Shown here: in pieces, positions 1-7,999 of the stretch | Numbering within the stretch: position 1 is the stretch's first letter | How the letters are laid out: each line of letters opens with the position of its first letter | DNA from: Ch128b sp964527925 | Lineage (GTDB): Bacteria; Bacteroidota; Ignavibacteria; Ch128b | Reading direction: 5' to 3' | Assembly (NCBI GenBank): GCA_964527925.1 | Contig: CAZGQO010000005.1 | Location: 1-64,000 of the forward strand | Length of the DNA: 64,000 bases | The notes under the pieces: model-generated | The model's input: only the letters and a program-made list of their open reading frames with translations | Database searches by the model: none | What the model was told of the DNA's origin: nothing | Position numbers and translations under genes: made by a program

Positions 1-31
1 AATATATGTCACTGCTACCTAATCAAAATAA

Positions 32-130
32 ATTTACACAACACTTGATAATGTCGCACAATTTGTGTTTAAGATTGATCCTGTAAAAAATTACTACTCC
101 ATCGAAGATATTAAGTTTTTATTAGAATGA
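32..130 (+). pseudogene. possible C-terminal remnant of an upstream gene
   Basis: After a TAA at 29-31, this frame reads 32 codons of protein-like sequence ending ...FVFKIDPVKNYYSIEDIKFL and so on to a TGA at 128-130. There is no start codon near the beginning. The reading could be joined to the frame starting at the ATG of position 6 by one frameshift near base 31. It may be the broken or frameshifted end of a gene lying mostly outside the window, or chance. Nothing else is visible in bases 1-217. Confidence 0.2.
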
Positions 131-217
131 AATCGTCTTTAAGTCAGATTGTGAATTTATCTTATAGCTTATTAAGTAAATTGAAAAAACTTACTAACCT
201 TAATAACTTGCATTTGT

Positions 218-748
218 ATGAATAAACATTCAGAGAGAAGTGTTGTTTTCTTTATCCCGGAAAAAAACTTTCATGACCAGGAATTCCTCATTACAAAGTC
301 CCTGCTTGAAAAAAATGGAATTAAAGTCTTTGTAGCCTCAGAAAATAAGAATTTATCTACAGGCAGTTTCGGTTATAGAGTTAAACCTGAAATGTATTTG
401 TTTAATCTTCATCCTCAAAATTTTAAGGCTCTTGTTTTAATTGGCGGAGAGGGTACCCGTGATTACTGGAAAAATTCGCAGTTATTAAAAATAGTTAAAG
501 ATTTTCATAATAATCGAAATTTTATTGCAGCAATTTGCAGTGCCGTTGGAATTTTAGCGTCAGCTGAATTGTTAAAGAACAGGAATGTCGCTTGCTATGT
601 TAAGGATTATGATTTTGTTAAATCAAGCGGTGCAGTTGTAACAAATAATTTAATTGAGATTGATGACAAAATTCTAACAGCTGCTAATCCTGAAGCAACC
701 GAATTATTTGGTAAAAAATTGAGTGAATTAATTTTAGAGGTTAAATAG
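218..748 (+). CDS. DJ-1/PfpI family protein
   Basis: A 176-residue single-domain protein of the DJ-1/ThiJ/PfpI superfamily, which includes deglycase/chaperone-like and amidase-like members. The nucleophile elbow reads AAICSAVGIL with the reactive cysteine at residue 107, and an N-terminal acidic position sits in PEKNFHDQEF. The cysteine is followed by Ser rather than the His of PfpI proteases, so a DJ-1-like role is more likely than proteolysis. There is no signal peptide, so it should be cytoplasmic. The start has no convincing Shine-Dalgarno sequence. ispG begins 2 bases after the stop, so the two are probably co-transcribed. The substrate cannot be told from sequence. Confidence 0.85.
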   Translation: MNKHSERSVVFFIPEKNFHDQEFLITKSLLEKNGIKVFVASENKNLSTGSFGYRVKPEMYLFNLHPQNFKALVLIGGEGTRDYWKNSQLLKIVKDFHNNRNFIAAICSAVGILASAELLKNRNVACYVKDYDFVKSSGAVVTNNLIEIDDKILTAANPEATELFGKKLSELILEVK

Positions 749-750
749 GT

Positions 751-1815
751 ATGATAAATAGAAGAAAGTCCTGTAGGGTTTATGTTGGAGGTGTACCTAT
801 TGGCGGCGATGCACCAATCACAGTTCAAACTATGACAAAAACTAAAACTGCCGATATCGAAGGTACATTAAAGCAAATTAAAAAAGCTGAAGAAGCAGGC
901 TGCGATATCATCCGTGTGACTGTTAACGATAAAGAAGCAGCAGAAGCAATTAAGGAAATTGTGCGAAGATCAAATATTCCAATTGTTGCCGATATTCATT
1001 TCAATCACATCTTTGCATTGAAAGCCATTGATGCTGGTGTTGCAAAAGTAAGAATCAATCCAGGTAATATTGGCTCAGAAGAAAGAATTAAAGAAGTTCT
1101 TCAGAAAGCAAAAGAAAGAAAAATTCCCATCAGAATTGGGGTAAACTCTGGTTCGCTCGAAGAAGACATTCTTGAAAAACATGGTTATCCTACTGCTGAG
1201 GCACTCTTTGAAAGTGCAATGAAACATGTTAAGATCTGTGAGAAATATGGTTTTGAAGATATTGTCATCTCTGTTAAATCAACAGATGTAAAATTGATGA
1301 TTGAAGCTTATAGGTTAATTGCAGAGAGAACTGTTTATCCATTGCATCTTGGCGTAACCGAAGCTGGAACGACCAGAGTTGGTACTATTAAATCAGCAGT
1401 CGGAATTGGTACTTTACTTGCCGAGGGAATCGGAGATACAATCAGAGTTTCTCTGACAGATGATCCACTCAAAGAAGTTGAAGTTGGAAAAGAAATTTTG
1501 AGATCTCTTGGACTTGCAACAAGAAATGTTGAAATAATTGCCTGCCCAACCTGCGGTAGATTAGAAGTTGATTTATTTTCCATAACGAATAAACTTGAAG
1601 CAGCTGTAAAGGATATCAAAAAGCCGGTTAAAGTTGCTTTATTAGGTTGTGTTGTTAATGGTCCTGGTGAGGCAAGTGAGGCTGATATTGGAATTGCTGC
1701 TGGAAAAGGCGTTGCAATTTTGTATCGTAAAGGTGAAGTGGTTAGAAAAATTAAAGAAGAAGAAATTGTGGATGTATTATTGGAAGAAATAAGGAACTTC
1801 CAGCCGGAAAGTTAA
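751..1815 (+). CDS. ispG: 4-hydroxy-3-methylbut-2-en-1-yl diphosphate synthase IspG
   Basis: This enzyme makes HMBPP from methylerythritol cyclodiphosphate, the penultimate step of the non-mevalonate isoprenoid pathway. The 354-residue length fits the short bacterial form without the large plant/Chlamydia insert. The N-terminal TIM-barrel half carries VADIHFNH and VRINPGN. The C-terminal half has the three [4Fe-4S] cysteines, C265 and C268 in ACPTCGR and C300 in LGCVVNGPGE, matching the family pattern. GAGG at about 736-740 lies upstream, inside the end of the preceding gene. It is a cytoplasmic housekeeping gene and nothing is unusual about it. Confidence 0.97.
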   Translation: MINRRKSCRVYVGGVPIGGDAPITVQTMTKTKTADIEGTLKQIKKAEEAGCDIIRVTVNDKEAAEAIKEIVRRSNIPIVADIHFNHIFALKAIDAGVAKVRINPGNIGSEERIKEVLQKAKERKIPIRIGVNSGSLEEDILEKHGYPTAEALFESAMKHVKICEKYGFEDIVISVKSTDVKLMIEAYRLIAERTVYPLHLGVTEAGTTRVGTIKSAVGIGTLLAEGIGDTIRVSLTDDPLKEVEVGKEILRSLGLATRNVEIIACPTCGRLEVDLFSITNKLEAAVKDIKKPVKVALLGCVVNGPGEASEADIGIAAGKGVAILYRKGEVVRKIKEEEIVDVLLEEIRNFQPES

Positions 1816-1933
1816 ATTGCTAATTGAATAATTATTAAAAATAAAATATATTGTTTTCAGAATGAGTATAATTGAGTCAGAGGACAAAGGTAAGTTAAAA
1901 ATAATAAGTGATATTTAATCTGGAAAATCAACC

Positions 1934-1964
1934 AAAATGCACTTTTAAAGTGCATTTTTTTTTA
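1934..1964 (+). terminator. rho-independent terminator after ispG
   Basis: A hairpin with arms AAAATGCACTT and AAGTGCATTTT is followed directly by a T run. It lies about 120 bases after the ispG stop and just before the next gene, so it separates the first two genes from the Nif3-like gene. The 160-base gap otherwise shows no gene. Confidence 0.8.
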
Positions 1965-1977
1965 TTTAATGTAAAAT

Positions 1978-3084
1978 ATGGAACATAAAACGATTTTTGA
2001 TTTTATAGAACAATGGGCTCCAAAAGGGATTGCATGGGAAAAGGATAATATAGAATTACAAATCGGTAAGCATTCCGATAAAACTACTGGAATTCTGCTG
2101 ACTCTCGATGTAACTTCTGATTCATTAATTAAAGCTAAAGAAGAAAAATGTAATCTTGTTATTTCTCATCATCCACTATTTTTCAATCCACTCAAAAATA
2201 TTAATCTGGAAAACGAAAAAGGAAATCTAATCGAATTTGCCATTCAAAATAAAATCACAATCTACTCAGCTCACACGAATCTTGATTTTACTAAAGATGG
2301 AGTTTCATTCGAACTTGCAAAAGTTCTTGGTTTACAAAAAGTTGATTTTCTTGAAAAAGCACCATCTACACAATACAAACTTGTAACTTTTGTTCCTGAA
2401 GATAAAGTGAATATTCTTATTGAAAAACTTTCTGAGGCTGGTGCTGGGATCATTGGCAATTATACTCATTGCAGTTATCAACTTAAAGGTAAAGGAACAT
2501 TTTTTGGTTTAGAAAAAACAAAGCCCACAGTAGGTGAGAAAGGAAAGTTGGAATCGGTTGATGAAATAAGATTAGAAATGATTTTTGAGAAATGGAAACT
2601 TGACAAAGTATTAAGTACTTTGATCAAAAATCATCCCTATGAAGAACCTGCTTATGATATTTATCCTCTTGTTAACAGAAATGTTAATTATGGTTTTGGT
2701 GCCGTTGGTTATTTAAAAGAAAAAATGACGGCCTCTGATTTTTTGAAACTTGTTAAAGCTAAATTGAGAGCACCTTCCCTTAAATATACTCCCGGATCAA
2801 AAAAATTTTTGAGTAAGATTGGCGTTTGTGGTGGAAGTGGAAGTGACTTGATTCAATCAGCTGTTAATCAAGGTTGTGATGCTTTCGTAACTGCTGACTT
2901 AAAATATCATACTTTATTAGATTATTCAGATAAAATTTTACTCATTGATGCAGGCCATTTTCATACTGAATATCCGGTAATTAATGCACTTGAAAAAAAA
3001 TTAAATTCTTTTCTACAAGAGAGAAAAGAAAAAGTAAAAGTCATCAAATATTTTCAAAATCAAAAAATAAAGGTTGTTGAATAA
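1978..3084 (+). CDS. Nif3-like dinuclear metal centre protein
   Basis: A 368-residue member of the Nif3/YbgI/YqfO (DUF34) family, the long form with a PII-like insert between two metal-binding halves. Metal ligands are visible as VISHHPLFF near residue 62, SAHTNLDFTKDG near residue 99, and DAGHFHTEYPV near the C-terminus. The family forms toroidal hexamers. Its reaction is debated, and a GTP cyclohydrolase I type 2 label is common but weakly supported. The insert spans roughly residues 130-235. The next gene overlaps or abuts its end, and the pair Nif3 plus zinc-ribbon coiled-coil protein is a common bacterial neighbourhood. Confidence 0.92.
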   Translation: MEHKTIFDFIEQWAPKGIAWEKDNIELQIGKHSDKTTGILLTLDVTSDSLIKAKEEKCNLVISHHPLFFNPLKNINLENEKGNLIEFAIQNKITIYSAHTNLDFTKDGVSFELAKVLGLQKVDFLEKAPSTQYKLVTFVPEDKVNILIEKLSEAGAGIIGNYTHCSYQLKGKGTFFGLEKTKPTVGEKGKLESVDEIRLEMIFEKWKLDKVLSTLIKNHPYEEPAYDIYPLVNRNVNYGFGAVGYLKEKMTASDFLKLVKAKLRAPSLKYTPGSKKFLSKIGVCGGSGSDLIQSAVNQGCDAFVTADLKYHTLLDYSDKILLIDAGHFHTEYPVINALEKKLNSFLQERKEKVKVIKYFQNQKIKVVE

Positions 3085-3100
3085 AAATGGAGGAAAAAAA

Positions 3101-3814
3101 TTGAGAGAAAGACTTAGGCTTCTTTGGGAGCTTCAAAAAATTGATTCAGCACTTGATAAACTCGATGAATTGAGAGGAGAGCTGCCGCGAGAAATTGAAC
3201 TTCTTGAAGAGAAGCTCAAGAATGTGAAGACAAAAATTGAAGAAGCAAAAGAACAGAAAGAGGATTCTCTCAAGAAAAGAGAGATGAATGATGATAAAAT
3301 CGCTGAAGCTAAAGCAAACTTAAAAAAATATAAAGCTCAGCTTCTTCAAGTGAAAACTAACAGAGAATACGATGCTCTTACTAAAGAAATCGATTTTACA
3401 GATGAATTAATCAAAAAACTTGAAGAAGAAAACAATTCTCTTGCCGATTTGAGCAAAAAATTAACTCAAGAAATCGAAGAGCTTGAACCAGAGCTCGAGA
3501 AATATGAAGCAGAATTAAAAGAAAAGAAAAAAGATCTTGCAGAGATTGATAAAAAGACAGATAGAGAAAGGCAAGAACTTGAAGAAAAGAGAAAAAATCT
3601 TGTTTCAAGAATAACCAGGATGGATTTAAGCATTTATAATCGAATTCGCGAAGCTCGTGGAAATGCAGTTGTGCCTATTCGTCGAAATGCGTGCGAAGGC
3701 TGTTTTGCAATTATTTCTTCTCAAAAACAACTTGAAATTAGACGCAACGATAAAATTTATACCTGTGAATCTTGCGGTAGAATTTTAATCTCGTCTGATA
3801 TCGAGCGAGGCTGA
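3101..3814 (+). CDS. C4-type zinc ribbon coiled-coil protein (DUF164/CT398 family)
   Basis: A 237-residue protein starting at TTG 3101. This start is chosen because GGAGGA at 3089-3094 sits at ideal spacing before it, while the earlier TTG at 3074 lies inside the previous gene with no ribosome site. Residues from about 10 to 180 are a very charged, Leu/Glu/Lys-rich coiled coil. The C-terminus is a zinc ribbon with CEGC and CESC pairs. Family members are found next to Nif3 genes and are thought to act with nucleic acids or as scaffolds, but no reaction is known. It is predicted to be cytoplasmic. Confidence 0.9.
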   Translation: MRERLRLLWELQKIDSALDKLDELRGELPREIELLEEKLKNVKTKIEEAKEQKEDSLKKREMNDDKIAEAKANLKKYKAQLLQVKTNREYDALTKEIDFTDELIKKLEEENNSLADLSKKLTQEIEELEPELEKYEAELKEKKKDLAEIDKKTDRERQELEEKRKNLVSRITRMDLSIYNRIREARGNAVVPIRRNACEGCFAIISSQKQLEIRRNDKIYTCESCGRILISSDIERG

Positions 3815-3824
3815 AATTTAAATG

Positions 3825-3860
3825 GTGAGGAACTGCTCTTACGAGCAGTTAACTCTCACC
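3825..3860. terminator. bidirectional terminator hairpin between convergent genes
   Basis: Inner arms AACTGCTC (3832-3839) and GAGCAGTT (3843-3850), with outer arms GGTGAG (3825-3830) and CTCACC (3855-3860), form a long two-part stem. It lies between the zinc-ribbon gene and the convergent aminotransferase gene, so it can end transcription from both sides. The T run is weak. Confidence 0.65.
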
Positions 3861-3874
3861 AAAGAAAACACTCC

Positions 3875-5077
3875 TTAAAGAGTTTTCAGTATTTTTTCTA
3901 ATCTTTCAAATGCCCAATCAATTTCATCTTTTTCAATAACCAATGGTGGAGCAAGTCTAATTACATTTTCATGGGTTTCCTTACATAGTAATCCTTCATC
4001 TTTTAAAGCTTCACAAAATCTTCTTGCACCACCGGCTTCTGGAAGCAGTTCGATACCTATAAATAAACCTTTTCCTCTTATTTCTTTTATGTGTTTACTT
4101 TCAATTGTTTTAAGTTTTTCCAGGAAATATTTTCCTAATTCAAATGACCTTTCTGGTAATTTTTCATCTACAATTACTTTTAATGATTCTCGAGCGACGG
4201 CAGCTGCCAATGGATTTCCTCCAAAAGTACTTCCATGATCTCCGGGCTTAAAAACGCCAAGAATTTCTCTCGAAGAAAGTACAGCTGAGACAGGATATGT
4301 TCCACCAGATAAAGCTTTACCAACAATTAAAATATCTGGTTTGATATTTTCATATTCATAAGCAAAAAGTTTTCCTGTTCTTCCAAGTCCAGTTTGAATT
4401 TCATCAGCTATGAATAAAACATTTTCATTTTTACATACTTCATAAGCAGCTTTCAAATAACCTTCATCTGGAATGATGATTCCAGCTTCACCCTGAATGG
4501 GTTCAACTAAAAAAGCAACTGTATTTTTATTAATAGCTTTTTTTAAAGATTCTACATCATTATATGGAATAATTACAAAACCTGGAGTGAAAGGACCAAA
4601 TCCATCTCGATATTGTTCTTCAGTTGAAAAAGAAACAATAGTTGTGGTTCTGCCATGAAAGTTATTTGAACAAACAATTATTTCAGATTTATCTTGTTCA
4701 ACACCTTTAATTTTGTATCCCCATTTTCTTGTAGTTTTTATTGCAGTTTCAACCGCTTCTGCACCTGAATTCATGGGAAGCATCATCTCATAACCAGTTA
4801 ATTCACAAATTTCTTTGACCAATAGAGGCAATTGATCATTTCTGAAGGCTCGTGAAGTTAATGTAATTTTATCTGCTTGAGTTTTTAATGCTTGAATAAT
4901 TCTTGGGTGGCAATGCCCCTGATTTACCGCTGAATAAGCTGAAAGAAAATCGAGATATTTGTTCCCTTCGACATCATAAACCCAGACTCTTTCGCCACGG
5001 GTTATTACAACATCAAGGGGATGATAATTATGAGCTCCATAGATTTCTTCAAGTTTTATGTAATCCTGAGTTTTCAT
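3875..5077 (-). CDS. rocD: ornithine aminotransferase
   Basis: A 400-residue class III PLP aminotransferase that transfers the delta-amino group of ornithine to 2-oxoglutarate. The start at 5077 is preceded by GGGAGA with four bases spacing; a longer reading to 5119 would bury that ribosome site inside the gene. Seen: NSGAEAVETA, the Asp of ADEIQTGLGRTG that holds the PLP ring nitrogen, the Schiff-base lysine in VGKALSGG, and the phosphate-contact HGSTFGGNP. The overall pattern fits RocD better than acetylornithine or GABA aminotransferases, though that distinction rests on general resemblance. It is a single gene facing the plus-strand genes on its left. Confidence 0.88.
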   Translation of the reverse strand: MKTQDYIKLEEIYGAHNYHPLDVVITRGERVWVYDVEGNKYLDFLSAYSAVNQGHCHPRIIQALKTQADKITLTSRAFRNDQLPLLVKEICELTGYEMMLPMNSGAEAVETAIKTTRKWGYKIKGVEQDKSEIIVCSNNFHGRTTTIVSFSTEEQYRDGFGPFTPGFVIIPYNDVESLKKAINKNTVAFLVEPIQGEAGIIIPDEGYLKAAYEVCKNENVLFIADEIQTGLGRTGKLFAYEYENIKPDILIVGKALSGGTYPVSAVLSSREILGVFKPGDHGSTFGGNPLAAAVARESLKVIVDEKLPERSFELGKYFLEKLKTIESKHIKEIRGKGLFIGIELLPEAGGARRFCEALKDEGLLCKETHENVIRLAPPLVIEKDEIDWAFERLEKILKTL

Positions 5078-5136
5078 GTAGTCTCCCATTTTTTTACAAA
5101 AATAAGGAAAAGAAGGCAATGAACTGGATATTTTAA

Positions 5137-5172
5137 AATAAAAAATCTCCTTCTAAAATTGAGAAGGAGATT
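5137..5172 (-). terminator. rho-independent terminator of the 56-residue protein gene
   Basis: On the minus strand, AGAAGGAGATT's complement and its partner form an 11-base-pair stem (arms at 5162-5172 and 5144-5154) with a 7-base loop, followed by TTTTTATTTT. It lies just past the stop at 5200 and separates this gene from the aminotransferase. Confidence 0.8.
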
Positions 5173-5199
5173 GAAAGGAGGGTTAGAGAAATTTAAAAC

Positions 5200-5370
5200 C
5201 TAAATTTTTGCTAATTCGTCAACAGATTTAACTTTAACGAATCTATTTTTAAACTTGTAAGTTTTTTTCTTTTGGTCAAAATAAGCTTCAACTATTTTGA
5301 CATTAATTAATTCATCTTTTCTTTTCTGAGCTTTTGCGGCTTTATCAGCAAATGATGAAGCTTTCGCCAT
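5200..5370 (-). CDS. small basic protein, 56 residues
   Basis: A short gene reading MAKASSFADKAAKAQKRKDE and ending ...SVDELAKI. A good ribosome site (AGAGGAT) sits 5 bases before the ATG, and a strong terminator follows the stop, so this is a self-contained transcription unit. The protein is rich in Lys and Ala, has no signal peptide or membrane segment, and has a possible beta-rich stretch around VKIVEAYFDQKKKTYKFKNR. It vaguely recalls the small basic DUF4295-type proteins of Bacteroidota but I cannot assign it. It may bind nucleic acid or ribosomes; that is only a guess from its charge. Confidence 0.7.
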   Translation of the reverse strand: MAKASSFADKAAKAQKRKDELINVKIVEAYFDQKKKTYKFKNRFVKVKSVDELAKI

Positions 5371-5679
5371 AATATCCTCTTAAATTTTGTTCAAAACCAT
5401 TAAATGCAATTGCAATATAACTTAATAAATTCAAACTTAAAAGTTCAGAAAGAGGATAGATTAAATAAATTATTCTAAGATTTTAAGAAAGAACAGATTT
5501 TTCACTTTTGAGAAGGGTTTTCTTAAAAGTGATAATTGCAAACATTAAACACCGCAAAATTTTATCTATTTTAATAATTCTTTTGCTAAATAATATTAAA
5601 ATGAATGGAATAATTTTTGAAAATTTGCTAATTGCTGAATACTTACAATTATTACATTTAAAAAATTTGAAGAGAAAAT
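5371..5679. other. intergenic region upstream of the porin-cytochrome locus
   Basis: A 309-base divergent gap between the small basic protein gene and the beta-barrel gene. It is very AT-rich. The only clear structure is the 13-base-pair hairpin at 5502-5532, listed separately. Open frames across it look like noise. The promoter of the cytochrome operon should be here but I see no confident consensus. Confidence 0.5.
5502..5532 (+). promoter_or_regulatory. 13-bp hairpin in the leader of the cytochrome locus
   Basis: Arms TCACTTTTGAGAA (5502-5514) and TTCTTAAAAGTGA (5520-5532) pair over 13 base pairs with one G-U and a GGGTT loop. No T run follows on either strand, so it is not an ordinary terminator. 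It lies about 150 bases before the first gene of the porin-cytochrome cluster and could be a leader RNA element or an operator. Confidence 0.4.
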
Positions 5680-6951
5680 ATGAAAAAAATTATACCTCTT
5701 CTTTTGATTCTAACAATTCCACTATGGGCTCAAAATATTAATGGTCGTCTCTCCTCAACGGTTTATTCCTTTGAGAGATTTGAATCCAAAGAAGTCTCTA
5801 ACAATTTTCTAAGATTTTATCAGTATGGAAATTTTGATCTTAACAATGGTCAATTCACTCTTCGAACAAGCTTTTTGATTGAACAAGATTTTATTAAAAA
5901 AGTCAAAAATGATCCACGAGTTAGATTTTCAAATTTATATCTCGAGGGGAGAGATTTATTTAATCTTGCTACAGTCAAAATTGGAAGGCAGCCACTTTAT
6001 CATTCTGTTGCAAGCGGATTATTTGATGGAGTTAATCTGGATCTTAAGTTCTGGAAATTAAAATTTTCTGGATATTATGGTGGGAATGTTCCAGCTTATC
6101 AGAAACTCACATTGATTGATGATTGGAAGAATAATTATTTATTTGGCGGAAAGGTTCAGGGTCAATTTGGTGATTTATTTGTTGGCGTGGGTTATTTGAA
6201 TAAGAATTATAAATCCGAAGATTATTTGACGACACGGCTTGATGATAATTTTAATCCGCAATTAATTCTCGTTCAACCTGGAAGCAGTCAATTTGAATTT
6301 TTTAATGTCGAGGCTGGATATGATTTTAAAAAAGTTGATTTGAACTCAAGATTGTTTTATGATTTGAATTTCAACAAGGTCTCGCGATTCGAGTTTACTT
6401 CGGATCTTAATTTTATCAATAATCTTGGAATAAATATTTATTATGCTTTTCGTAAACCGCTGATTAGATACAATTCTTATTTCACAATTTTTGAATCAGT
6501 TGTGAAAAATAATCAAGAGTTTGATTTTGGTTTAAACTATAGATTTAACTCTTATTTAATGTTTACAGGAAAATTAGGATTAGTGAAATATACTGACGAA
6601 ACATCAAGTAGAATTTCTCTTGGTGCATCGTCTGCTTATGGAACAATTTCATACACGAAGAATTTTGGATATTCAGGCGAACTTGATGGAATTTCAGCAT
6701 ATACTAATTATAGATTCTTGAATGGTTTGTTAACACCTTCTCTGGGAATTGGTTATTCAAATTATAAACTTTCAGCCAGCAGCGAAAAACAATCAGCATT
6801 GTACTTGTTATTCGGGACAAATATCAGACCGTGGAGAGTCTTATCATTTGATTTGCAAGGACAATATCTTAATAACAAAATTTACAAAAGCGATTTTAGA
6901 TTCTTCTTCAAAATTAATTACTGGTTTAATACAAACTTAAACTTATTGTGA
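5680..6951 (+). CDS. outer-membrane beta-barrel protein (porin-like)
   Basis: A 423-residue exported protein with the signal peptide MKKIIPLLLILTIPLWAQ, followed by repeated amphipathic strands rich in Tyr, Phe and Asn (for example VKIGRQPLYHSVASGLFDGV and GLNYRFNSYLMFTGKL) ending in a strand near the C-terminus, typical of an outer-membrane barrel. I do not recognise a specific porin family. It is the first gene of the cytochrome cluster and the 12-haem cytochrome starts one base after its stop, so by context it is a candidate for the barrel of a porin-cytochrome conduit moving electrons across the outer membrane. A carbohydrate or small-molecule porin is the alternative. Confidence 0.75.
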   Translation: MKKIIPLLLILTIPLWAQNINGRLSSTVYSFERFESKEVSNNFLRFYQYGNFDLNNGQFTLRTSFLIEQDFIKKVKNDPRVRFSNLYLEGRDLFNLATVKIGRQPLYHSVASGLFDGVNLDLKFWKLKFSGYYGGNVPAYQKLTLIDDWKNNYLFGGKVQGQFGDLFVGVGYLNKNYKSEDYLTTRLDDNFNPQLILVQPGSSQFEFFNVEAGYDFKKVDLNSRLFYDLNFNKVSRFEFTSDLNFINNLGINIYYAFRKPLIRYNSYFTIFESVVKNNQEFDFGLNYRFNSYLMFTGKLGLVKYTDETSSRISLGASSAYGTISYTKNFGYSGELDGISAYTNYRFLNGLLTPSLGIGYSNYKLSASSEKQSALYLLFGTNIRPWRVLSFDLQGQYLNNKIYKSDFRFFFKINYWFNTNLNLL

Positions 6952-6952
6952 A

Positions 6953-7987
6953 ATGATAATGAGAAAATTCTACATAATTTTTGGATTAATATCCGTTATA
7001 TTTTTAATCTTAACAGCTTTTAAAGCTAACCCGAATTCATTCGGCGATAATAAAACAAATAAAGATATCATAAAATTTTCTCATCAACTCCATGAATCTG
7101 TTGATTGCGAAAGTTGTCACTCGAGTGTGCCTGAGGCAACAAATCTTAATGTCAGATTATTACCAACAAAAGATAATTGTACTGGTTGTCACGATGTAAA
7201 TGATGCAGAAACATGTAAAACCTGTCATTACGAAGATGTTCAGGAACCTTTAATTCAGAAAAAATCAGATTTGATTTTTAATCACAAAAAGCATCTCGAA
7301 CTTGGCAAGAATTGTGTTGATTGTCATCAAGGATTGAATGAAGTTGATTATAGTTTCCAATCCATGAATGTAAATCCACCAATGGAAAATTGTTATTCCT
7401 GTCATAATGATAAGAAAGAAGTCACAAATGCTTGTGAAAGTTGTCATATAACAACAGCAGGACTTATTCCAGCTGATCATAAAAAGACTGATTACATAAA
7501 ACTTCATAAACTTATTGCCTCCAGACCAGATGCAAATTGTGTGATGTGTCATGATAATAACTCCTGTGAATCCTGTCATGTTGGAACCAAGATGATTGCA
7601 GAAACAAATGCACCTAATGATTTTTACAAACCTTTTGTGCCTGATAATTTCGTTGATGGAACAAAACAACAACAGATTACTCGAGTTCATGATTTGAATT
7701 ATAGATTTACTCATGGAATCGATTTGAAAGGAAAAAATTCTCAATGTCAAACCTGTCATGAGATTGAAACATTTTGTGTGGATTGTCATTCAGCAAGTGG
7801 CGGTGATATTTCACTTGGTGGAGTGATGCCCAGCAGTCATTTATCACCAAATTTCTTGAAGTTTCCAGGAACAGACGGTGGAGAACATGCTAAGCTTGCA
7901 AGGAGAGACATTGAGCGTTGTATTTCCTGTCATGATATTCAGGGTGAAGATCCTGTTTGTATAACCTGTCATTCACCAAAGAAATAA
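6953..7987 (+). CDS. 12-haem periplasmic c-type cytochrome
   Basis: A 344-residue protein with an N-terminal hydrophobic export signal (residues 3-24, no lipobox) and twelve CXXCH haem-attachment motifs: CESCH, CTGCH, CKTCH, CVDCH, CYSCH, CESCH, CVMCH, CESCH, CQTCH, CVDCH, CISCH and CITCH. Extra histidines such as FNHKKHL and LHKLIASRP probably supply distal ligands. At about 29 residues per haem the protein can hardly do anything but carry electrons. It sits between a beta-barrel gene and two cytochrome lipoprotein genes, which fits the periplasmic partner of a porin-cytochrome complex. The electron donor is unknown. Haem motifs are seen; the role is inferred from context. Confidence 0.93.
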   Translation: MIMRKFYIIFGLISVIFLILTAFKANPNSFGDNKTNKDIIKFSHQLHESVDCESCHSSVPEATNLNVRLLPTKDNCTGCHDVNDAETCKTCHYEDVQEPLIQKKSDLIFNHKKHLELGKNCVDCHQGLNEVDYSFQSMNVNPPMENCYSCHNDKKEVTNACESCHITTAGLIPADHKKTDYIKLHKLIASRPDANCVMCHDNNSCESCHVGTKMIAETNAPNDFYKPFVPDNFVDGTKQQQITRVHDLNYRFTHGIDLKGKNSQCQTCHEIETFCVDCHSASGGDISLGGVMPSSHLSPNFLKFPGTDGGEHAKLARRDIERCISCHDIQGEDPVCITCHSPKK

Positions 7988-7999
7988 AGTGAATAAACT

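Noticed and set aside
1861..1919. 18-codon frame between ispG and the Nif3-like gene
   Set aside because: Too short, no ribosome site, and lies just before a terminator. It is best seen as untranslated sequence.
5508..5741. 77-codon plus-strand frame before the barrel gene
   Set aside because: It overlaps the barrel signal peptide out of frame, has no ribosome site, and its translation is low-complexity Ile/Leu/Lys/Asn as expected from AT-rich non-coding DNA.
7265..7789. 174-codon minus-strand frame inside the 12-haem cytochrome gene
   Set aside because: It is the mirror of repeated CXXCH codons. The plus strand has twelve haem motifs and a signal sequence.
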